Shown: in pieces, positions 16,535 to 24,484 of the stretch | How the letters are laid out: every line of letters begins with the position of its first letter | Numbering within the stretch: the stretch's first letter is position 1 | NCBI GenBank assembly: GCA_964606385.1 | Contig: CAZSFZ010000010.1 | Span: 1 to 64,000 of the forward strand | Length of the DNA stretch: 64,000 nt | Source: Aquincolibacterium sp964606385 | GTDB taxonomy: Bacteria; Omnitrophota; Omnitrophia; Omnitrophales; Aquincolibacteriaceae | Reading direction: 5' to 3' | Notes under the pieces: generated by a model | Databases searched by the model: none | The model's input: the letters and a program-made list of their open reading frames with translations, nothing else | Told to the model about the DNA's origin: nothing | Program-made: the position numbers and the translations under genes

Positions 16535-17302
16535 TCAGGATGTTTTAGGGGTTGTTTTGAGTTTCAATGCCGGGATCTTATTCAAAAGTGGTACAAAAGC
16601 ATTCAGGACGAGCAGGGAGAAAAGCTCGGGTTCGTACCGGAAACCCCATTCAGTCAGACCAAAGAACAGGAGGGCGGTTCCGGCGCCGAAAATGACCTTG
16701 GCCCAGCGCGTCGAAGGCGTCGTTTTGGGTTCGATCAACATGATAAAAATAAAGAAGTAATTAAAATAGCCGGGAATGTTCCATAGCGAGGCGCCCTGGC
16801 TCAAGGCCTGCGGAATGAAAAGAAGGAGCGCTGCCGCGAAATAGCCTAGCACCAGTTCGATCTTCCTGATCTTGTAGACAAAATAAACGCCCGCCGGCAC
16901 GAGCAGGTACCACAGGTAGGCACCCTTCCATTCCGTGCGGCCTCCCAGAAGCAGAACGGTAAGGAAAATGCCAAGCGCCGCCGGATTGAAAATATTTTTC
17001 CCTCGGAATCTCAGGATGTATTTAAGTCCAAAGGTAAAAACAGCGGCCGCCAGGAACAGCCACCAGGGTGATCCTGAAGCGAGGAGGAAGCCGATGATCA
17101 AACCGGATGTCAGCGCGCTTTCGGTGACCTGGAATTTCCTGGTTTTGATGAAGAGGATGACCCCTTCGATCAGGATCGAGAAGAGCAGGGCCCAGGCGAA
17201 TCCGGCAAGAAAAACGGAGCGGGGTTCTTTCAAGAACAGGTATAAGGCGAAGGCACCAAGGAACAGATTGAGCTGGGTTTTGATGGACTTAAAATTGATC
17301 AA
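16535..17302 (-). CDS. RnfD/NqrB-like integral membrane protein
   Basis: The 255-residue protein has about eight hydrophobic segments and the sequence marks of the NqrB/RnfD family: ESALTSGLIIGFLL (61-74), IFNPAALG (104-111) and IEPKTTPST (190-198). The usual flavin-attachment motif SGAT is not seen. No other rnf or nqr gene is in the window, so it is probably not part of a full Rnf/Nqr complex. It leads a three-gene unit with the exported SOR-like protein, which suggests a small membrane-to-periplasm redox role. That role is an inference. Confidence 0.65.
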   Translation of the reverse strand: MINFKSIKTQLNLFLGAFALYLFLKEPRSVFLAGFAWALLFSILIEGVILFIKTRKFQVTESALTSGLIIGFLLASGSPWWLFLAAAVFTFGLKYILRFRGKNIFNPAALGIFLTVLLLGGRTEWKGAYLWYLLVPAGVYFVYKIRKIELVLGYFAAALLLFIPQALSQGASLWNIPGYFNYFFIFIMLIEPKTTPSTRWAKVIFGAGTALLFFGLTEWGFRYEPELFSLLVLNAFVPLLNKIPALKLKTTPKTS

Positions 17303-17405
17303 ACCGCGCCTTCCTTTGCTTTAGATGTTTTGAGAACGAGAAAACAGTATAATGTAAAAATCCAGGCAAAACCAACCCCATAATTATCGTACAAGAAAGG
17401 TCCGG

Positions 17406-18533
17406 ATGCAAAACGTAAGGATCCGAAAGGCCGAGGCGAGGATCTGGCGCGCGAAGCTCGTGCGTCCCTTTAGTATCGCCAAAGGTCAACATGACCTGCT
17501 TGAAAATGTCCTTTTCTCTATAGAGCTCTCCCAAGGCGTTCGAGGGTTCGGGGAGGCTCCGGTGGCGACGCATATCACCGGCGAAACGGTCTCCGGAACA
17601 CTTCACAATCTCCAGAAGGCGGCACGGGAGATCTCCGGCCGGGAGTGGGGCTCCCTCCGGGATATTTCGGCCGAATACCGCAAGAAATTTTCAGGAAATA
17701 CCTGCGCTCTCGCGGCGCTTGAGATGGCCCTGCTGGACGCGACGACGCGTTCTCAAGGTATTCCGCTTTGGCGGTTGTGGGGACGCAAGCTCCGGACCCT
17801 CCGGACGGATATGACGGTAGTGCTGGGCGATGTCCCTGAAGCCGAGGCTGCTGCTCGTGAGATCCTGGGGCGGGGGATCCGCTCTTTTAAGGTGAAGATC
17901 GGCCGGGATTTCGGGCTGGATCTCAGACGTGTCGCGGCGATCGCGGGTCTTGCCGGGAAATGCCCTATTTATCTGGACGCCAATCAGGGTTTCACGGCCG
18001 CCCAAACGCTCAAATTCCTGAAAGAACTGGCCAAGCTCAAGATCAAACCGGCCTTGATCGAACAGCCGGTGCCGAAAGGGGATTGGGAAGGGCTTACCAA
18101 AGTTACGCGCGAGAGCAGGATCCTTGTTTGCGCGGATGAAAGCGTTTCTTCTCTGGAGGATGCCAGGCGCCTTGTCAGGGAAAAAGCCGCCGGATCGATC
18201 AATATCAAATTCGCGAAAACGGGGGTCTTGGAGGCTTATGAGATCGCCCGGCTGGCCAAGCGGCATTCTATCAAGCTCATGATCGGGACCATGATGGAAA
18301 CACCCTTGGCCGTGACGGCGGCCGCGCATTTCGCTGCAGGAGTCGGAGGTTTTGATTTTATTGATCTCGACGCGTCCTTTTTTATGGCGGAACGTGTGAC
18401 GCGGGGCAGTTTTGTGAACCGCGCCGGCCTTTACGATCTCCGGAAGGTCAAAAAAGGGATCGGCGTTGTCCCCTGGCCTCCACCTACGAGGTGTGGCGTA
18501 CCACACCTCGTAGGTGTGAAGGGGTCTGTATGA
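17406..18533 (+). CDS. Dipeptide epimerase (L-Ala-D/L-Glu epimerase type)
   Basis: Enolase-superfamily enzyme that racemises the second residue of dipeptides, typically from recycled peptidoglycan. Acid/base lysines K162 and K164 (FKVKIG) and the second-half lysine near 269-271 are present. The metal ligands are D191 (LDANQG), E219 (IEQPV) and D244 (CADES), and the DLDAS motif near 330 fits dipeptide epimerases. The final 19 or so residues (after VVPW) are translated from the palindromic repeat at 18481 and are not family sequence. The stop overlaps the next start as ATGA, so a permease is coupled to it. Confidence 0.88.
   Translation: MQNVRIRKAEARIWRAKLVRPFSIAKGQHDLLENVLFSIELSQGVRGFGEAPVATHITGETVSGTLHNLQKAAREISGREWGSLRDISAEYRKKFSGNTCALAALEMALLDATTRSQGIPLWRLWGRKLRTLRTDMTVVLGDVPEAEAAAREILGRGIRSFKVKIGRDFGLDLRRVAAIAGLAGKCPIYLDANQGFTAAQTLKFLKELAKLKIKPALIEQPVPKGDWEGLTKVTRESRILVCADESVSSLEDARRLVREKAAGSINIKFAKTGVLEAYEIARLAKRHSIKLMIGTMMETPLAVTAAAHFAAGVGGFDFIDLDASFFMAERVTRGSFVNRAGLYDLRKVKKGIGVVPWPPPTRCGVPHLVGVKGSV
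18481..18516. repeat. Perfect palindrome of the CACCTACGAGGTG family, copy 2
   Basis: CACCTACGAGGTGTGG (18481-18496) and its exact complement CCACACCTCGTAGGTG (18501-18516) flank CGTA. It shares its core with the repeat at 2098-2142. It lies wholly inside the 3' end of the dipeptide epimerase frame, where it encodes a Pro-rich tail. Confidence 0.9.
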
Positions 18534-19681
18534 TCCGGAATTCTTTCGGGATCCTTTGCGTTCTGATCCTGATCGAATGCCTGATCCTTTTTTTCTCGGA
18601 AAACCCGAAAACAAAAAAGCTCTTTCATTTCCCACCCGCGCTTTTCTGGATCTATTTTTTGCCCATGATCGTTTCCGGCCTGGGCGTGATCCCGCAGCAG
18701 CACGCGGTCTATCCGAAGATCACGAATACCATGCTTCCGGCGGGGCTCATCCTGTTGTTGATCGTCACGGACCTCAAGGCCATCCTCAAACTGGGCCGGC
18801 CGGCACTGCTGATGATGTTCACCGGAAGCGCCGGGATCATGATCGGCGCGCCGCTGGTCGTTTGGCTTTTTAAACCATGGCTTCCGGCGGACGCGTGGTC
18901 GGGGTTTGGCGCGCTTTCCGGTTCCTGGATCGGAGGAAGCGCCAATATGGTGGCGGTCAAGGAGGCGATCCATACGCTGGACGCGGTCTTTTTCCCCATG
19001 ATCGTCGTGGATACGGTCGTGGCGTATTCATGGATGGGGCTTTTGATCCTGCTCGAAGGCATTCAAAAGCGGTACGACGCGTGGAACCGGTCGGACCGGT
19101 CGATCATCGATGAGCTGGCCCGAAAGACAGCCTCCGCGGAGACCCGCGCGAAAAAATTTAACTTTCAATTTCTGCCGCTTATCCTTGCAATGGCCTTCGG
19201 CGGCGCCTGGATCTCCAACAAGCTTGCCGGTATCCTGGGGAACGGGTCATTCGCCTGGACGATCATCTTTGCTTCGACGATCGGGATCCTGTTGTCTTTC
19301 ACTTCTCTGCGGAAGCTTGAGTCCCACGGCGCTTCGCGGGTCGGATATTTCTTTCTCTTTCTGGTCCTGACGTCGATCGGCGCCCGCGCGAGCCTTTCCG
19401 GGATTTTTTCAGCGCCGCTTTTGATCATAGCGGGGGTCGTAATGGTGCTGATCCATGCCGCGCTACTTCTTATTATGTCCCGCATGGCGCGTATCCCGCT
19501 CTGTCTCGTTGCGACCGCGAGCCAGGCGAATATCGGAGGCCCCGCTTCGGCTCCGATCGTGGCCGCGGCGTACGAACCCGCCCTCGCACCAGTAGGGCTG
19601 CTCCTGGGGATCCTTGGGAATGTGATGGGCACCTACCTGGGTCTTCTGACGAGCTATGGATGCCGTTGGGCGGGATCGTAA
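18530..19681 (+). CDS. DUF819-family membrane protein
   Basis: The 383-residue protein has ten or more hydrophobic segments and the DUF819 marks GLGVIPQ, GSWIGGSANMVAVKEA and ASQANIGGPASAPIVAAAY. The GGSANMVAV and ANIGGPASAP stretches look like two related pore-like segments, one in each half. The start is ATG 18530, which overlaps the epimerase stop; the upstream part of the frame is repeat sequence. The coupling to a dipeptide epimerase suggests a role in dipeptide or muropeptide uptake, but no substrate is established. Confidence 0.85.
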   Translation: MIRNSFGILCVLILIECLILFFSENPKTKKLFHFPPALFWIYFLPMIVSGLGVIPQQHAVYPKITNTMLPAGLILLLIVTDLKAILKLGRPALLMMFTGSAGIMIGAPLVVWLFKPWLPADAWSGFGALSGSWIGGSANMVAVKEAIHTLDAVFFPMIVVDTVVAYSWMGLLILLEGIQKRYDAWNRSDRSIIDELARKTASAETRAKKFNFQFLPLILAMAFGGAWISNKLAGILGNGSFAWTIIFASTIGILLSFTSLRKLESHGASRVGYFFLFLVLTSIGARASLSGIFSAPLLIIAGVVMVLIHAALLLIMSRMARIPLCLVATASQANIGGPASAPIVAAAYEPALAPVGLLLGILGNVMGTYLGLLTSYGCRWAGS

Positions 19682-19699
19682 AGGGCGGGGGTCTGGATC

Positions 19700-20401
19700 C
19701 TAAAAATAAGCGGAGAAAAGGGCCTCGATCTCTTTGATCTGGTCAGATGCCAGGACCATTTCGGTGAATTGCGCGTAGCAATTCAGACTGCAGATGGCAT
19801 TGAGCGTCGCGTCCTGGATCCGGATGGTGGACAGGCGCTTGTGAAAGGCCCGGTTCACGATCTCGATCTCCTTATAAACCTGATCCAATCCCGTCAATTC
19901 CAGGTCCGGTTTGCCGCCCTGCCGTTGAATAAAAAATTGCGCCATCACGTACATGGAGATCGCCCGGTAGGCCGTTTCCTTGGTCGTGGCGAAAGGGAGA
20001 TGCGTGAAAACAAGCGGGCGCAGCCTGTCGAGGACCGGACAGCCGCTCGTGGCCATATAGATGCCGAACAGGGATCGTAGCGCGGTCTGGAGCGGGACGG
20101 TCTTTTGATAATCCCGCGGTTCCGTCCGGATCGTCACTTTCACCTCGCGGTAGGAGAGGTCGCATGAAAAAACCTCGATCACCGGAAAAAGATTTTTGGC
20201 GACCGGACAAAAAGGGTGCTCCTGGACCTTCAGGGGGCAGTTCGGGCACTGGCAGCAGTCGAGCTTTGTCCAATCAGGAAGTTTTTCCCGGGCGGGAGCG
20301 ATGAGCTCCAGGGTTTTTGGATCAAGTTGAATAGGGAACTTTTTTTTGTGTCCGTCCGGGAACGCGAATTCGTACTCAAATGTAAGTTCCGTCTGAGGCA
20401 T
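19700..20401 (-). CDS. Conserved hypothetical protein with a Cys cluster
   Basis: Unrecognised cytosolic protein of 233 residues; a DUF6901-like family is possible but unverified. The N-terminal 40 residues look like a beta-hairpin ending in a proline-rich stretch. Then comes a tight Cys cluster CCQCPNCPL...CPVAKNL (C49, C50, C52, C55, C65) able to bind a metal, and a mainly helical second half. I chose ATG 20401 because GGAGGG precedes it; the frame opens at 20422. It is divergent from the HAD gene and convergent with the DUF819 gene. Confidence 0.6.
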   Translation of the reverse strand: MPQTELTFEYEFAFPDGHKKKFPIQLDPKTLELIAPAREKLPDWTKLDCCQCPNCPLKVQEHPFCPVAKNLFPVIEVFSCDLSYREVKVTIRTEPRDYQKTVPLQTALRSLFGIYMATSGCPVLDRLRPLVFTHLPFATTKETAYRAISMYVMAQFFIQRQGGKPDLELTGLDQVYKEIEIVNRAFHKRLSTIRIQDATLNAICSLNCYAQFTEMVLASDQIKEIEALFSAYF

Positions 20402-20458
20402 GGGATCCCTCCGTCGCGTCAAGCATCATAACATTTCATAGCTGCCTTGGATAGTTCC

Positions 20459-20493
20459 GGCATCTTTTTTCATATCAAATATGATAAAATGCC
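20459..20493. promoter_or_regulatory. Dyad in the divergent promoter region of the HAD gene
   Basis: GGCAT (20459-20463) pairs with ATGCC (20489-20493), and TCATAT (20470-20475) pairs with ATATGA (20479-20484), so the two dyads are concentric. A -10-like TATGAT lies within it at 20480-20485. It sits 6 bp upstream of the HAD start codon and may be an operator; no regulator is identified. Confidence 0.35.
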
Positions 20494-20499
20494 CGCCTT

Positions 20500-21120
20500 A
20501 TGAAAAATCAAAATCCAAAGATCAAAGCTGTGATCTTCGACCTCGGCAATGTGCTCGTGAATTATGATGTGAAGAAAGCCGCGCGCCGGTTCTCGGAAGC
20601 CGGGGGGATCTCCCAGCTTCGCATCTGGGCCCATTTTTTTCTTTCCAAGTTTGAACAGGCTTACACGCGCGGCGAGATCTCGACCCGGGAATTTTACCGG
20701 GAAGCGTGCCGCATTTTCAAAAAGCCTGTTTCCTACAAAACGTTCAAGCATTACTGGAACGACATCTTCTGGGAAAATCCGGGGATGGAAAAACTGCTGG
20801 TCCGGATTAAAAAGCATTATCCTCTCTACTTGATCTCAAACACGAACGCCCTCCATTACACGCATATCAAAAAAGAATTCAAGCTCCTCCGTCACTTCGC
20901 GCGGAAATTCCCGTCTCATGAGGTGGGGGCCCGTAAGCCGGACCTCAAGATCTACCGTCGGGTTCTGAAAAAGATCGGCCTTCGCCCCGAAGAGACCGTC
21001 TTTATCGATGATATGAAAAGTTTCATCGAAGGCGCCCGCAAGGCCGGCATGCACGCGATCCGCTTCAAGGGCCGTCCGCGTCTTGTCAAAGATCTTCGTA
21101 ATCTCGGGATTCGCTTCTGA
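20500..21120 (+). CDS. HAD-superfamily phosphatase (YihX-like)
   Basis: The 206-residue protein of HAD subfamily IA has nucleophile Asp14 in FDLGNVLV, motif II in LISNTN, motif III Lys in GARKPDLKIY and motif IV in VFIDDMKSF. The DLGN version of motif I is normal for the YihX group, which dephosphorylates sugar phosphates such as glucose 1-phosphate; the substrate here is unknown. A helical cap domain (about 25-95) contains several Phe-Trp residues. Confidence 0.87.
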   Translation: MKNQNPKIKAVIFDLGNVLVNYDVKKAARRFSEAGGISQLRIWAHFFLSKFEQAYTRGEISTREFYREACRIFKKPVSYKTFKHYWNDIFWENPGMEKLLVRIKKHYPLYLISNTNALHYTHIKKEFKLLRHFARKFPSHEVGARKPDLKIYRRVLKKIGLRPEETVFIDDMKSFIEGARKAGMHAIRFKGRPRLVKDLRNLGIRF

Positions 21121-21129
21121 TCCTATTCG

Positions 21130-21207
21130 TATCCTCGTTTGAATCTGTTTGCATTCCACAAAATTGCTGACTGTTCTAGAAATTTTAAGAATCCGAACAA
21201 GGATTTG
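21130..21207 (-). pseudogene. Possible comM/yifB 3' remnant A
   Basis: Read on the minus strand the stretch encodes ILVRILKISRTVSNF followed by QIQT, which aligns with the C-terminal helix of Mg-chelatase-like ComM/YifB (consensus RILKVARTIADL...IQ). No start, AAA domain or C-terminal end remains. A better-preserved copy is at 21783-21914. The similarity is short, so this could be chance. Confidence 0.4.
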
Positions 21208-21383
21208 CTCTATACAACCTATGAATATCCGGAGTTTGTTCCCACGGTAACAATCAGCTGGGGAGAGCTGGCAGCCCTTTAGCGAGGTCCGTTTGAGCCG
21301 ATAAATATTGCGTGGTGGTTTGCGGTCATTCAAACGCTTAGTTTCAAAGCGGTTAGTTAACAAAATTTGGCTGGGTGAATAAG

Positions 21384-21752
21384 ATGCAAAAATGTCCATG
21401 GTGCGATTACGAATTCAGTCTTTTTAACTTTAGTTCACAATTCAGGATTAGTGGAGATCCTGGTCTTGGAACACGGAGGAAGCTTGATGCGCCTCTCAAA
21501 ATCTTCTCATGTCCCGCTTGTGGCAAAAGCATCGAGAGAGAAACAGATACTGCAGCAACGAAATTAGCTGCTCGGACCGTAGCACCATTTTTGTTTCCAA
21601 TCCCGCTCTTTGCATGGTTTTTTCTTGGTCCCGCCTATCATGTTGCCGAAGTAATTAAATGGCCTATTGTTATAATCCTGTCGTGTATTTGCATATATTT
21701 TTTTATGCGGATTACGGATTACAAGGGACAGATTTTAAAAAAAGCAGAATAA
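21384..21752 (+). CDS. Zinc-ribbon membrane protein, hypothetical
   Basis: The 122-residue protein has two CxxC knuckles, CPWC (C4, C7) and CPAC (C43, C46), which should form a zinc ribbon. Two membrane helices follow (about 66-83 and 88-107). ATG 21384 is preferred over GTG 21375 because it opens directly on the zinc knuckle. It lies between two comM-like remnants on the opposite strand and is AT-rich compared with neighbouring genes, so it may be an insertion. No function is known. Confidence 0.55.
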   Translation: MQKCPWCDYEFSLFNFSSQFRISGDPGLGTRRKLDAPLKIFSCPACGKSIERETDTAATKLAARTVAPFLFPIPLFAWFFLGPAYHVAEVIKWPIVIILSCICIYFFMRITDYKGQILKKAE

Positions 21753-21782
21753 TTCTGTCTTGCGTAAAAACGAATGGTAGCC

Positions 21783-21914
21783 CCAACATTGTTTGTCTAG
21801 ACGCTTATATTGGATTGCCTCCGCGATATGCTCGGACTGGATCTGCTCCGAGCCGGCGAGGTTGCTGATCGTTCGGGCGATTTTGATTGTCTTGTAATCA
21901 GCCGCGACGGCATA
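21783..21914 (-). pseudogene. comM/yifB (Mg-chelatase-like) 3' remnant B
   Basis: The minus strand encodes ADYKTIKIARTISNLAGSEQ, then IQSEHIAEAIQYKRLD and a Trp. This is the C-terminal helix-bundle end of the ComM/YifB AAA+ family (natural-competence helicase). The AAA core is missing and the frame starts and ends without family sequence, so this is a decayed 3' fragment. Confidence 0.75.
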
Positions 21915-22020
21915 TTCCACGAATCAAAGCCCCTCCGCCTCTAGCGATGCCGCTATATTTAAAATGCTAATTTATCAATATTATATTGCTATAAATTAAA
22001 TATTTTGTTATCATCCAGGC

Positions 22021-22533
22021 ATGGCTATGGAAAAAATCAATATTCAAAAAATAGCCGCGTCTATCTTTTTGATCCGCGGCCAGAAGGTCATGCTGGATGC
22101 GGACCTGGCGGTTCTTTACGGCGTTGAGACTAAATATCTCAAGAGGCAGGTCAACCGGAATCTCGAACGATTTCCGCCGGATTTTATGTGGGCGCTGACC
22201 CAGAAAGAGATTTCTAACTTGAGGTGCCAAATTGGCACCTCAAGTTGGGGCGGAACAAGGTACCGACCCTATGCTTTTTCGGAACATGGGATCTTGATGC
22301 TTTCAAGTGTTTTAAATAGCCCTAAAGCGATTCAAGTGAATATTTCGATCATGAGAGTATTCGCAAAGATCCGAAAAATTTTTGAGGAGCATAAAGATCT
22401 CGCGCTGCGGATTGAAAGACTGGAACACTCCGCTGATAAACACGGGAGGCATATCCGCTCCATTTTTGCAATGCTTGAACGTCTCATGGCGATCAAAGAA
22501 AAACCCAAGCGTCAAATAGGGTTCCATCCTTAG
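22021..22533 (+). CDS. ORF6N-domain protein
   Basis: The 170-residue protein carries an N-terminal ORF6N domain (about 7-95; IRGQKVMLDADLAVLYGV, then NRNLERFPPDFMWALT and the PYAFSEHGILMLSSVL segment). A coiled coil follows (about 110-160). ORF6N proteins are predicted DNA-binding proteins found on phages and mobile elements and dispersed in chromosomes. Met1 and Met3 are both possible starts. A perfect 31-bp palindrome lies inside the domain. The AT-rich upstream region and the remnants nearby fit a mobile origin. Confidence 0.88.
   Translation: MAMEKINIQKIAASIFLIRGQKVMLDADLAVLYGVETKYLKRQVNRNLERFPPDFMWALTQKEISNLRCQIGTSSWGGTRYRPYAFSEHGILMLSSVLNSPKAIQVNISIMRVFAKIRKIFEEHKDLALRIERLEHSADKHGRHIRSIFAMLERLMAIKEKPKRQIGFHP
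22216..22246. repeat. Perfect 31-bp palindrome inside the ORF6N gene
   Basis: AACTTGAGGTGCCAA (22216-22230) and its exact complement TTGGCACCTCAAGTT (22232-22246) are separated by one base. It encodes NLRCQIGTSS in the ORF6N domain, so DNA symmetry and protein coding coexist. Confidence 0.9.
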
Positions 22534-22547
22534 AGAGTATTTTTGTT

Positions 22548-23411
22548 GTGAGCTCTCTTATCAAAACCATATTTTTCCTAGCGGTCCTGGCGGCGCTCGT
22601 AACAGGATGCGGCTATGTTTTGGGCGGGCGGCAGGGGATGATGGCAGCTTTCTCACTCGCCGGTCTGATGAACCTGGGTTTCTACTGGTTTAGCGACAGG
22701 ATCGTGCTTTCTATGTGCCGGGCGCAACCGCTTGCCGAAGAAGAAGCGCCTGAGGTTTTTGAGATCGTGAGGACCTTATCAGCAAGGGCGGGTATTCCCA
22801 TGCCGCGGATCTATATGCTTCCGTCCGCCTCATCGAACGCTTTCATAACGGGCCGCGATCCCAAACATGCTGTGATCGCCGTGACGCACGGGTTGGTAGG
22901 GCTTCTCAATGAGGAAGAGCTCTCGGGGGTATTTGCTCATGAGATCTCGCACCTATTGAACCGGGACGTCCTTCTTTCTTCGATCGTAGCAGCGCTTGCG
23001 GGAGCCCTCAGCATGGTCGCTTCCATGTACCGCTGGTCATTTTACTGGGGCGGGGAACGCGACGAGCGGGACAATGGCCATCCGCTGGCGCTGCTCGCCG
23101 CATCGATCCTCATGCCGCTTGTTGCTGTGGTCATTCAGTTGTCGATCTCACGTTCTCGGGAATATGGAGCGGATACGCGGGGGGCGGAACTGTGCGGCGA
23201 ACCCCTTTATCTCGCAAGCGCTCTCCGGAAGATCGATGTTAATTCACAGCGGTTTCCGCTGCGTGAGGCCGGGCCTGCCACAGCGCACCTTTTTATTGCC
23301 AATCCGCTTTCCGGAAAGGGATGGTCTTCTCTTTTCAGGACCCACCCTCCGATCGAGGACCGCATAGCTCGCCTTGAAAGCATGAGTCGCATGACGGCGG
23401 GCCGAGTTTGA
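22548..23411 (+). CDS. htpX: Membrane zinc metalloprotease HtpX
   Basis: Inner-membrane M48 protease that degrades misfolded membrane proteins. The 287-residue protein has two N-terminal membrane helices (about 5-25 and 30-48). The zinc site is HEISH (H131, E132, H135), with the third ligand Glu in the SREYGADTRGAEL segment near 206. Two further hydrophobic stretches lie between them. GTG 22548 is the start. lemA, a common htpX neighbour in other bacteria, is at 57112 here. Confidence 0.94.
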   Translation: MSSLIKTIFFLAVLAALVTGCGYVLGGRQGMMAAFSLAGLMNLGFYWFSDRIVLSMCRAQPLAEEEAPEVFEIVRTLSARAGIPMPRIYMLPSASSNAFITGRDPKHAVIAVTHGLVGLLNEEELSGVFAHEISHLLNRDVLLSSIVAALAGALSMVASMYRWSFYWGGERDERDNGHPLALLAASILMPLVAVVIQLSISRSREYGADTRGAELCGEPLYLASALRKIDVNSQRFPLREAGPATAHLFIANPLSGKGWSSLFRTHPPIEDRIARLESMSRMTAGRV

Positions 23412-23487
23412 ATTCATTGACGATGCAGGGGGGGAGGGGTTAAAATACCGCCTCTCAAGCAACCAACACCTAAAGGAGAATCACAAA

Positions 23488-23799
23488 ATGGCTTATGTTA
23501 TTACTGAGAAGTGTCACGGCGAGCGTTATGGTCTTTGCGCGGGGGTTTGCCCGGTCGAGGCGATTTATCCCGGATCTTACCAGGGGAAGGATTTCATGGT
23601 GATTGATCCGGCGGTCTGCATTTCCTGCGGCGCCTGCGCGGCGGAATGCCCGGTGGGTTCGATCGTGGAATCCGAGGATATGGACCCGACCTATGCCAAG
23701 ATCAACGCGGACCTCGCGCCCCAGTTCAAGTCGAATCCCAAAGCGACGCCGCGTTCGAAGGACGAAGCCCCCAAAAAACCGGGGAACACGCTGAAATAA
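23488..23799 (+). CDS. Seven-iron-type ferredoxin
   Basis: Small electron carrier, 103 residues. The first cluster motif is C9-X7-C17-X3-C21-P. The second is C44-X2-C47-X2-C50-X3-C54-P. Seven cysteines in this arrangement fit one [3Fe-4S] and one [4Fe-4S] cluster. The last 35 residues are a charged Lys/Pro-rich tail. ATG 23488 follows AAAGGAG. A strong terminator follows, so the gene is probably monocistronic. Confidence 0.94.
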   Translation: MAYVITEKCHGERYGLCAGVCPVEAIYPGSYQGKDFMVIDPAVCISCGACAAECPVGSIVESEDMDPTYAKINADLAPQFKSNPKATPRSKDEAPKKPGNTLK

Positions 23800-23819
23800 G
23801 TAAAAAACAACAGCTCCAT

Positions 23820-23868
23820 TTGCCCCCGTCACGGTGTCCCACAACGTGGCGGGGGCAATCTTGTCTTT
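23820..23868 (+). terminator. Rho-independent terminator after ferredoxin
   Basis: TTGCCCCCGTCACG (23820-23833) pairs with CGTGGCGGGGGCAA (23845-23858), 14 bp with one T-G wobble and an 11-nt loop, followed by TCTTGTCTTT. Confidence 0.8.
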
Positions 23869-23887
23869 GACCGATAAGGAATCCGAG

Positions 23888-24475
23888 ATGTCATCCGCTT
23901 CCGGTTGTAAGGATCCCGCCTTTGTGGAACAAGCTCTGAAGCAGTATGTTTCGGACCTTGCCCTCGAAAATACCGCCGTCAGGGTCGTCACACGGGGACT
24001 CTCGCTTGTGGGGGTCGGGATCCGTCCTCTCCTGGACCACATAATTTTCCGGACCGTTCATTTAAAAGAACGCGCGGTGGAATTTCTTGAAATGGGTTAC
24101 GAAAGGGACCTCAGCGCCAAAGTCCTGGAGCACAAAGGGCACGGGGCGGAGGTGCTGCGCAAGGGATCCTGTCCCACGATCCTTGTCGAACACCCTCACG
24201 AAAAATCCGGGCTGGATTGGGTTGCGCACTTTGGCGATAAAAAACCTTACGCGCTGGCGCTTCGTGTGGATGATATCGAAGAGGCTATTTTCCGGTTGGA
24301 AATGCAGGCGGTAGGTTTTATGCGGCCTCCGGCGGGAAAACACGGGGAGACCCTCCGCGAGATCGCGACGCTTCCCGAAAAAAAAGAAGGCAAGAACGCG
24401 AGCCATCTCATTCTTGTGGAGCGCCATTCCGGCGACGAACGTTTTTATGCTTCGGATTTTTGGGTCCGCTCTTAA
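23888..24475 (+). CDS. VOC/glyoxalase-like hypothetical protein
   Basis: The 195-residue protein has no family I can name with confidence. The segment LDHIIFRTVHLKERAVEFLE (about 46-65) looks like the first beta-alpha unit of a vicinal-oxygen-chelate module, with a His that could bind metal. A second unit starts near PYALALRVDDIEEAIFRLE. ATG 23888 follows AAGGAA; the open frame starts further left inside the terminator and is not used. It sits 9 bp before the kinase-deaminase gene, so the two may be co-transcribed. Confidence 0.55.
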   Translation: MSSASGCKDPAFVEQALKQYVSDLALENTAVRVVTRGLSLVGVGIRPLLDHIIFRTVHLKERAVEFLEMGYERDLSAKVLEHKGHGAEVLRKGSCPTILVEHPHEKSGLDWVAHFGDKKPYALALRVDDIEEAIFRLEMQAVGFMRPPAGKHGETLREIATLPEKKEGKNASHLILVERHSGDERFYASDFWVRS

Positions 24476-24484
24476 AGGAATTCT

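Noticed and set aside
16535..17302. Part of a full Rnf or Nqr complex
   Set aside because: No other rnf/nqr subunit is in the neighbourhood and the flavin-attachment motif is missing.
21120..21400. A tRNA or small structured RNA in the gap after the HAD gene
   Set aside because: No tRNA arms or T-loop sequence are present; the only recognisable signal is a weak comM-like remnant on the minus strand.
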